A stretch of DNA of 64,000 nt from positions 565,196 to 629,195 of the forward strand of contig LSRX01000067.1 in assembly GCA_001939145.1 (NCBI GenBank). The letters run 5' to 3'. The translations under genes and the position numbers were made by a program. The notes under the pieces were generated by a model. The model searched no databases. It saw nothing but the letters and a program-made list of their open reading frames with translations, and had not been told where the DNA came from. The stretch comes from Symbiodinium microadriaticum. Taxonomy: Eukaryota > Sar > Dinophyceae > Suessiales > Symbiodiniaceae. Below, one piece after another: positions 56,534 through 64,000 of this stretch (within the stretch, counting starts at the first letter, position 1; every line of letters starts with the position of its first letter).

Positions 56534-56705
56534 AAGCATTTGTCCTACCGAGGGTCTACACGGCCAAGAGTGGCGGTGGCATGGTCGCTTGCATGGCCTG
56601 GTTCTCAACGAAGCAGCAGTTTCGCGAAATTTGGGAGACGGTCGGCACTGCTCACCTGAGACTTTGGGAAGTCCGTCACAACATCAGCGCACGCCGAGAC
56701 TTTGG
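56534..56705 (+). CDS. unassigned exon candidate, good coding quality
   Basis: After TCGCAG one frame reads AFVLPRVYTAKSGGGMVACM then AWFSTKQQFREIWETV, GTAHLRLWEVRHNISARR and beyond. It has few rare residues, and the open frame continues to 56964. No family is recognised. It could be a terminal exon of an unknown gene. Confidence 0.42.
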
Positions 56706-57059
56706 TGATTCACCGGTCCTGAAACGACCATGCGGTTGCATAAATAAACTCTCGGAGAAGTTAAAAATGTTTGAATCTCTTTTCAATTCAGATCTGCATC
56801 CCGCCACAGGCCGAGAACCACAGCCGCGGTCACTTTGCAGCCGGAAGCCTAGCAGCTCCCAACAGTGCTTTCAGGGAAAGGCATCTCGTGGAGCCGAGGC
56901 TGAGTTGACCTTCAATAGCATCGAGGATGGCAAGCTCCTCTTCTCAAGGCATACCTGGGCTTAAGTCCTCTAGGGCTCTTCCTTCCAGGCATCGCCCTGT
57001 TTTTGCCATGGCTTCGAAGACTCTCCCGCTGTGTTCTTTGCTTTTTTGTGCCCCTTGGT

Positions 57060-57345
57060 CGAAGCTCTTCCCTAAACCCTAATACCCTAAACCCTAAACC
57101 TAAACCCTAAACCGTCGAATGTCAGGCGCAGTGGGATCACCAAAGATTGGGTCGCGCCGGGGCAGGCTCAGATCCTCCAGGCCAGGAGTGCTCCATGGGT
57201 TTTGGGTTTTATAGGGGTTTAATGGGGTTTAGGGGTTTAAGGGGGTTAGGGTTTAGGGTTTAATGGGGTGTAGGGTTTAGGGTTTACTGGGGTCTAATGG
57301 GGTTTAATGGGGTTTAATGGGGTTTAATGGGGTTTAGGTTTTGGG
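57060..57345. repeat. telomere-like array with TTTAATGGGG variant
   Basis: CCCTAAACCCTAAACC units at 57069-57116, then from 57197 GGGTTTAGGGTTTA units on the + register. The part at 57293-57341 repeats TTTAATGGGG almost perfectly. The two halves are in opposite orientation around a 70-bp spacer. Confidence 0.88.
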
Positions 57346-57560
57346 GTCCAGGCTGCACGGGCCCTGGAAGTGGCTTGGGCAACGTCACTCCGGCGAGCGT
57401 GGCGCCATCGAAAAGCTTCAGACTCTGATGTTGGACAGCTTAGGCTCTCTATAACCTTTCCTGTGACAGCAAGTGAAGGCTAGCTCCGAGCCACTCCGTG
57501 CTTTGTGGCTCAAGTTGGCATATTGCTCGGAGTACTCTGGCCAGCAAGTAGCACCAAGCT

Positions 57561-58335
57561 ATGGCAAAGCAGGTGCGAGTGATGAGGGCCATCGCCCTCC
57601 TGGCAGCAGCTCTCATGGCTGCTTCCATTGCCAGCGCCTTCGTGGGTGTGCAGGCCCCTGCTCCGCGAGTGCAGACGCAGCTCCGTGCCGGTGGGGAGTA
57701 CACCGGCTTCTGGCCTTAATTAAGAAATTAAATCCTTAAGGCCTTAAGGGGTACCAAGAGTCAAGTTGTCAAGAGCCAAGAACTATAGTTTTTGAAGCGC
57801 AGCGAAGAACCCCCAAGGCTTTGTGCCGGACTTGCAGCGCCGTCAGCTGATGAACTTCGTGCTGGTGACCACCGCCGGCATCCCGGTGCTGGTGGCCTTG
57901 GGCTGCTACCTCTGGTACTTCGTGCCACCGGTGGCCGGCGGTGGCAGCGGTGCGACGCTGGCTGGTGACCAGGAGGGCAACCCCATCACTTTGGAGAGCT
58001 GGGTGAAGTCGCACAAGGAGAACGATCGCGAGTTGGTCCAGGGCCTGAAGGGCGAGCCGTACTACCTCATCTCTACTGCGGACAACATCAAGGACTTCGC
58101 CCTCCTGTCCGTCTGCACCCATCTGGGCTGCGTGGTGCCCTGGAGCAAGAGTAACAACAAGTTCTGCTGCCCCTGCCACGGCTCGCAGTACGATGAGAAC
58201 GGCAAGGTGGTCCGAGGCCCGGCCCCCCTGTCCCTGGCACTCGCCCACACAACCACCCAGGACGGCAAGCTGGCCCTTACCCCTTGGCCTGAGAAGGACT
58301 TCCGCACCGACCTGGTCCCATGGTGGAAGGTCTGA
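57561..58335 (+). CDS. petC: cytochrome b6f Rieske iron-sulfur subunit, plastid-targeted
   Basis: Electron carrier of the thylakoid cytochrome b6f complex, passing electrons from plastoquinol toward cytochrome f. Two exons, 57561-57705 and 57818-58335, joined across a 112-bp GC-AG intron, give 219 residues. Exon 1 is the leader: MAKQVRVMRAIALLAAALMA, a signal peptide, then SAFVGVQAP with the Phe that commonly follows the signal cleavage site in complex red plastids, then a transit-like stretch. Exon 2 has one membrane segment (FVLVTTAGIPVLVALGCYLWY) anchoring the protein, and the 2Fe-2S motifs CTHLGC and CPCHGSQYDENGK with two Cys and two His, followed by GPAP. The length agrees with chloroplast Rieske proteins. 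The leader shows the organism is photosynthetic with a secondary plastid. Confidence 0.96.
57706..57817 (+). other. petC intron, GC-AG, introner-like
   Basis: The donor reads G|GCTTC and the acceptor AAG|GCTTT, so GGCTT occurs at both ends. Inside lie inverted runs (GGCCTTAATTAAG and CCTTAAGGCCTTAAGG). Short length, terminal direct repeats and internal inverted repeats resemble mobile introns. Confidence 0.7.
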
Positions 58336-59556
58336 GCCTTCTGGCCTCAGAGACATGTCTCAGTAGCATCTCCACCTGGCGCAGCTGCGCATGCATGTCG
58401 CGCGTGCTGGTGCGTTTGCAGATGGAGTGGAACACACCTTTTTTTTTCCCGGTTCTCTGCAGCGAGTGATCCTTGTTGTTCAACATACAAGAGTGCATGC
58501 GACATTGGTAATTAAGTTTGTTTGCCAGTTATGTCAAAGATTGTGTTGTTCAATATGAGCGTGGGGAACCATGCGTCTCGGTCTCAACGTTTCACGAAGA
58601 TGCTACAACACACGAGACTGCTACATCATTTCTCCAGTTCTGGAACGAAAGCACGGGCTGTGTACTCATACGGTTCACTTGAGAAGATGAACTCTGTAGT
58701 CCATGCTTATATAAATTATATAAAAGGAACCCTCAGCATGGCTGGGGAGCGACATTACAGAACTGAAGTACCGAGACTGCTACATGTGCGAAAAGTTCCG
58801 TGCCCCACTGCGACGTACAAGAGAATGGGAGACCCCTCCCCAACCCCCCCCCCCACTCTTGCAGGTGGTGCTTCCGCAAGGCTCGGGTGGGGGCTGGCGA
58901 AGCAACCAGCGCTACGAGATGCGCTTCGTACGGTCGTGGCCCTGAGAATTTGTGCTTCAGCAGCTGCTGCTTCTGGGTTTATGTCAGAATGCCACTGATA
59001 TATCTCTCTTATGCAGACCGAATAGGGTTGGCACACATAATGATTCATTTTCGGGTTTTGCCGCATCCCAAGAGCAGAGCTTTGGTGTTTCAGTGCAGCG
59101 TCGGCATGGCACAAACATCTCTTCATGGGCGTGTCTTGGCTCAAGTTTTTAAGCAGTACTGCCCCAGGAGCAGAGTTCCCCTGCATGGATGCCTTGCCTC
59201 CACCTTACTGCAAGAAGTTCTTGTAGGTCACCTTCACCCGCCAAGCCAACACTCCTCCTTGCCAACACTCCTCCTTCGCAAGTACACTTGAACTTAAACC
59301 GCTGCCCCAGCGAAGTAAGATCGAAATCGAAGGTTTGAAACGCGTCAGATTAGTAGTCTGAACATTGGTGAACGTTTGAAGTCTTGAAATATCCCTAAAC
59401 CCTACATAAACCCTATTCCAGCCTGCCAGAGTTCCAGCGGACTGCAGCTGAGCCGCTAGGCAGCGACTTGCAAGACCCTGCTACTTCTTTCTAGAGGGAT
59501 TGTAGAGTCTCCGGTTTCGGGTTGATGGGTTAGGGTTTAGGGTTTTAGGGTTTAAG
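58336..59556. other. no gene recognised
   Basis: Downstream of petC. One patch at about 58865-58930 after a GCAG reads VVLPQGSGGGWRSNQRYEMR; its family is unknown. A telomere-like island lies at 59525-59556. Confidence 0.3.
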
Positions 59557-59700
59557 GTTCCATTGTAGTTCCTTTTCGTGGTTTCGCCACTTGTGCATTT
59601 AGGATCTTATGATAAGGCAACCCCAGAAAGGACCTCTTCAACCACTACGATCCGGTAATGAGCAAACAAGACAGCTCCATAAAGGAACCACAATGGAGAC
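59557..59700. repeat. hairpin element, family B
   Basis: About 144 bp with inverted arms: TTCCATTGTAGTTCCTTT on the left and AAAGGAACCACAATGGA on the right. No coding capacity. It directly abuts a TTTAGGG island. Only one copy was noticed. Confidence 0.72.
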
Positions 59701-61057
59701 TATAGGCATCATGCGCATCACCCATCACCAGCCCTGAGCTGAGATCGAAGCTGATGAAGCCTTCTGGAGGCAACCTTGTTGGGTGTTTGAGGGTCTCCCC
59801 GATATTACGCACATACATACCTAAATTACATATTGTCTAAGAGTATAGGTGCATGATGTGTGCACTTCATTACGTAGGTTTCGGCAAGAGAGTTGACTGG
59901 TCTCTACCTCACGGCTTTGGCAGGGCAAGACGGGGAACATATGCACACACATAGATTTATGATGCACGCACGCATCGCACAGGGTTGCTTCTTTAGAACA
60001 ACTTGACATTTCGTTTCGTTTAATGCCTCTGCAGACGTGCGTCCTGACCCTAAGCGGTCAGCAGCTTCAGTAACCGAGATCCTGTAATACAGCGCTTTGA
60101 ACATGTCGTTATCAATATCCCTGTTCTCCCTGGAAATAACTCTACAATTGCAAGATACTATACGCCCAGAGCCATATTCCAATGATTAATGTCCTTGATT
60201 CGGCACAAAATCATCCAGAGCTTGGTCTTCATGCAGGTGGGCGGTGGGGCCCCTCGCTGCAACTCGTCCCTCAAAGATTCTTTCGAACGTCACAAGAACG
60301 GAGGAGCCAGAGGTTCGCCGATCTATACCTGACAGTGTGACTGTGCTACAAGTACCATCAATGGAGAGTTCCGGCTACAGGGTGAGGGATAGGTTTTCGA
60401 AGCACAAAAGCTTCAACCGACGTCTTTGGCCTGTTTCCCCAGGACTATATGCATTGTCAGACTCCGTCTGGAGCACTGTTTCGGCTTTCGTTCGTGCTTT
60501 GAAATTAGCTGGCGGTTGGTTTAACTATGGATTGCCATGTGGGATGCCTTGAGAAGCAACCAAAAAAAGGCTTGGGGTATGAAATTGACCGTGAAGCGCT
60601 GTGCCTCCTGCCCGCCTCAATCGCACGAGCGGCAGCTCAAGAAATGGTGACCCAGACTTGCCAACTCAGAGACAATGGACCATCAGAGAGATAACGACAA
60701 AGAGAGTGAACATCATGATTGTCTCGGCATCCGACTCAGGATTCCTTGCACGGCAGGCGGCAAAATACCGGGGGAGATCCCTGGATGGAGAACAGTTAGG
60801 AGGTCTGTTTGAGATTCTAGATTATATGGCTCCTGCTGGGGTCCCGGTCCCAGTACGTAGGGTCCTAGTATATATGGTCCGGAATGCAGAGCAAGCCCCA
60901 TTTTCGTTCTGTTTGTTCACAACTTCGGGTTAACATGATCTGCTGCAAGACTCTGCGTCGGCGGCAGCGGTACAGACATGATCATTGAGTAGTTATCTTG
61001 CCAGTTGGGATTGAGACGAATTTGCTTCTGATCCCCGGAAACCCACCTGCACGTGCA
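59701..61057. other. mostly unassigned
   Basis: Coding-like patches at about 60713-60825 (SASDSGFLARQAAKYRGRSL) and about 60430-60530 have no recognised family; they may be 5' exons of the oxygenase gene. Confidence 0.25.
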
Positions 61058-61107
61058 ATGGGTTACCACAGTGCGGTCATACCTCTTCAGGACGTTGTAT
61101 GGTTTGG
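61058..61107 (+). CDS. possible 5' exon of the oxygenase gene
   Basis: ATG 61058 opens MGYHSAVIPLQDVVWFG, directly followed by GTAAGT, the best canonical donor in the region. The link to the oxygenase rests on strand and proximity. Confidence 0.4.
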
Positions 61108-61802
61108 GTAAGTATCCTTCTCACAGCTACTTAGGATCCTTTGGGGAAGTGCACCGATTATTCAAAACCGGGGATGCTCGAGGAGTGACTTCACCCACTG
61201 CCCATTCCAGCAAAGCTTCGTGCGCTGTGGACCGCACCACCGAGCAGAGCTGTGTGTGCTCGACAAAGACGATGCTTGTCGTGGGTGACATAGTAGATTA
61301 GGTAACGTTTAACCTTTTTGGGGTAGTATAACCCCTATACAATTCCAGTTCTTGTTTCGGTTTGCACGGTCCAGAGTATGGAGTATGGAGGTTCCGGTTT
61401 GCACTCAACCCTCTCTGAAACTACCATAACTTTTTGTGTGTGGGTTCTCATTATGAAGCTAATAAAGAGCCTATTTATGTTGGAGGGACACGACAAAAAA
61501 TTGGTGTTGGTAGGTTAAGGTAAACCCTACTACGTATAGCGGAGTTTTCCGCGGAGTTAGGAAGCTGTCAGCCCTTTGAAAGGGTGGGCTCGACTCTGCT
61601 GCACCGCTTGCTTGACACAAACGGATCTTCTACGAGTTCCCAATGAGTTCAGTCTTGGCATGTTTTCGATTGAAGTTCAAGGCGCGCCCACCCTTTCCGA
61701 TCGAGTGCTATGCTAGAAGCCCAGTCCTTCTACAGTATTCAGGTCAGCGTCCGTAGACAACCACATTCAGCGCACTGTATAAGCAGCTGGTCTTTGTACA
61801 AG

Positions 61803-63615
61803 GACATCCGTCGCTTGCATGGCGTCTGGGAGAAGTACAGGGACGATCTGACTTGGCCTGTGCATGACAAAAAGCCGAAGTTCTCCCAAGAGGCAACTCG
61901 TCCACACGCAGCACCTAGTGGTTCGGTTAGTTTCAGGCTTTTTGCTGCGAGGGTGGGGTTTCAAAGCCACGACTACTTCTGTTTTTCTTTGTTTGTAAGT
62001 AGCAAGCACGGTGATTTCTGGTCGTTGGGTTGGGATGTCGCTACTTTTCCCAACGTCCGACTGCTTCCAGTGTTGCCAGGACTTTGAGACATTCTACGGC
62101 ATTGCGCAACAAGTTGTGGATGCCATGGTGGAGGAATACAAGGTGCCGATGATTCTGGATCAAGCGACCATAAGCAACACCAACCACATCGGGCACCCTC
62201 CACATTGCGTGCCTTGGCGGTCGAAGTGGACACGCCTCTCAAAGTTTAGTGTTTGACGGCCTCCGGCCACGGTTTGAGCGCTGCATCGTTTCCGCAGCAC
62301 CCGACGTCCACATCCTGTTTTTGTTGCTCGTTCCCGGAGCATTGATGTTGATCCAAAAGTGTTGCGCCTGTATTTGCGATGAATCTTCGCATGAGCCTTC
62401 CCAGCCCGAAGACTCCCTGCAAGCGGCTCGCTGTCTCAAAAGCAAAACTCGATCCGCCAGATGAATCTTCTTCCACCCTCCAAGCAGTTCTCCAGGACAA
62501 TGTGGGCTTTGACTCAGTCTGGTGGAATGGTAGACGCATAAGGGGAGAAGATGAGCTTCCAGCTGCGCGAGGAGCAGTGCTGCGTGTATTTCTGAGCTTG
62601 AAGGGATCGAGTATTGGGGGTCTGTGCCAGTTTGGGTGTAGCTTGCAAGGAGCACTGGTGCCATCAATCCATCCAAACACTAGAAATTGCATATGATGCA
62701 CATGGGAACGGCGATGCTTGGTGCAGGCATTGTTTATCTCATATAGTCATCCCCGATTGATCTGCAGGCGGCGCTTACGTTCTTTGGAGGCCTGAGAAGA
62801 CATCATACAGGAGCGAGGGCATATCGGGTGGTTCCCTGAGCTGTTTGTTGAGTTCGTGTAATATACTCGTAGAACTCCAGAAGGTCGTATGCCGATGATA
62901 GGCTTGAGGCTTGAAGAGGGCTTGCTGACGAAGTATTGAGTTGTCGATTCGCAGCTTCCTGTGCCATCGCAGGAGTTACAGCTGTTCTGTGGCATTATCA
63001 GATCCAAATGGCACCTCAGAGGCAAGCCAGGGGCACAGGGAGGCGGTACGGCTTGCCGGTCTGCAGCATGATGCTGTCAGAATCTTCAGTGTACCAGTTC
63101 TAATTTCAGCTGAGACTATATGTAGAAGTTGTAGACGCTTCTGCGCTGCAGACCAAGGCTACGAAGGAGGCGAACTTCAGTTCTTCGATACCTGGGGTGC
63201 AAGGCAGCCAGTCGCCACCTACAAGTGCGCTGAAGGCTGTGGTGTGGCTTTCTGCGGTTGCCAACGGCATCCTGGCTGCGATTACATAAGAGGTTGGTGC
63301 GGATTCTGCGCACGACGACTTCCGGCTTTTGGCAGTCAAGGTGACCACGCTTTTATGCACATGGGCTCGCGGTTGTTTGCATGCCAAACTCGCGAAGGGA
63401 TTTTGAGAAGCTTGTCGTGATGCCTGATCTGTTCTTCACACCACTGGCCCTAGCCCTAGACTCTGAAACCACCTCAGACCCAAAGGAACATCCATGCAGT
63501 GACTGGCGTCAAGCACGGCTTTCGCTTGGTCCTACTCATTTGGACGCGACCTCCCGGTGTGCCCGTGCAAGAGGCTCAGGCAGGGCTGCGGGTTCTGGAA
63601 GACTCTGAGCGCTGA
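61803..63615 (+). CDS. 2OG-Fe(II) dioxygenase, prolyl-4-hydroxylase-like
   Basis: Six exons: 61803-61892 (DIRRLHGVWEKYRDDLTWP), 62080-62208 (DFETFYGIAQQVVDAM to HIGHPPHC), 62496-about 62570 (DNVGFDSVWWNGRRI), about 62973-63010 (SYSCSVALSDPN), 63158-63274 (YEGGELQFF to CGCQRHP), 63500-63615 (TGVKHGFRLVLLIWTR, then TGA 63613-63615). Spliced text gives the iron-binding H-C-D (PPHCDN), the conserved YS.SVALSDPNGYEGGEL.F core, the distal His in QRHPVTGV and the 2-oxoglutarate-binding Arg in GFRLVL. Such enzymes hydroxylate protein side chains, classically proline, using Fe(II), O2 and 2-oxoglutarate. Most joins keep frame, with GC donors at 61893, 63011 and 63275 and GT at 62209. The link between the third and fourth exons is approximate. 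The N-terminus is incomplete, so location in the cell cannot be read. Confidence 0.88.
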
Positions 63616-64000
63616 GCCCCAGTGATACGTAAAACTAGTTCAGCCATACAGACAGAGAGAGAGAGAGAGAGAGACGGAGAGGTATGTATGTCTGCACATT
63701 TATGATGTGGCAAGTATGTATTTCTTGTGTGCTTGGGTAAGCACGTATGTATGAATGCCTATGCATGCATGAATGTATGAACGTATGTCTGCTTGTAAGT
63801 AGGCACTTGTTGTTAGGTACTTGTCAACTTGTGGGTGGGTAGGCAGGCAGGCAGGTCGGGAAAGAATATGATCAAGAGTGACGCCCGCGCGAGAGCAGGC
63901 CCACGTTTGCTACTTCCGGCCTGGCACTGGCCACGGCTGTTGGCTTCATAGCCTGGTCGCTATGTGGCACTTTGTGTAATACTTGTTTTGCTTTTGAATC
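63616..64000. repeat. GA run and degenerate GTATG/GGCAG repeats
   Basis: A GA microsatellite at about 63651-63675, then TATGTATG and TGTATGAA-type repeats to about 63800 and GGCAGGCAGGCAGG at 63840-63855. No gene seen after the oxygenase stop. Confidence 0.75.

Noticed and set aside
57769-58356. 195-residue antisense frame over petC
   Set aside because: The + strand encodes an unmistakable Rieske protein; the antisense frame is a by-product of its GC-rich codons.
61053-61301. 82-residue frame
   Set aside because: Another frame over the first part ends exactly at a GTAAGT donor and reads better as an exon.

Overview
The window looks like nuclear DNA of a photosynthetic dinoflagellate, most like the Symbiodinium type. 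The evidence is a Rieske protein with a plastid-type bipartite leader, very intron-rich genes, introns with GC and GA as well as GT donors, almost every inferred acceptor reading AG|G, telomere-like TTTAGGG islands in introns, and every recognised gene on the + strand. No rRNA, tRNA, CRISPR array or bacterial-type operon was seen. Genes were rebuilt by joining short coding stretches in which family motifs continue across splice sites; exon ends marked 'about' are uncertain.

Layout. 1-8.0 kb: intron-like DNA, inverted-repeat elements and a few unassigned exon candidates. 8.0-25.1 kb: a papain-family (C1A) cysteine protease in at least 15 exons, with signal peptide, I29 propeptide and Cys-His-Asn triad. 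One of its introns holds a 1.9-kb purine-rich minisatellite with a single N. Another, 17867-21138, holds a complete intronless gene for a GT4 glycosyltransferase fused to a 5'(3')-deoxyribonucleotidase-like HAD domain. A second, nearly identical copy lies at 26.8-29.1 kb. 30-34 kb: orphan exon candidates. 35.3-37.1 kb: a PARP with WWE, coiled-coil and tankyrase-like catalytic parts, split between two frames. 38.1-41.8 kb: probable exostosin-type GT47. 43.0-44.4 kb: GT31 beta-galactosyltransferase type, perhaps followed by a second GT31-like exon. 46.6-51.4 kb: a calpain-type protease in at least 13 exons. 51.7-53.0 kb: an intronless AP2-domain protein with two similar D...QxK modules, a candidate nuclease. 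57.6-58.3 kb: petC in two exons. 61.8-63.6 kb: a prolyl-4-hydroxylase-like 2OG-Fe(II) oxygenase.

The genes do not form one obvious pathway. Sugar transfer is over-represented (GT4 twice, GT47, GT31), and the prolyl hydroxylase-like gene could fit a secretory or cell-surface theme, but that is inference. The main points of interest are the duplicated nested GT4-HAD fusion, whose right duplication edge falls at a splice acceptor, the AP2 plus double-module protein, and a set of short hairpin elements.
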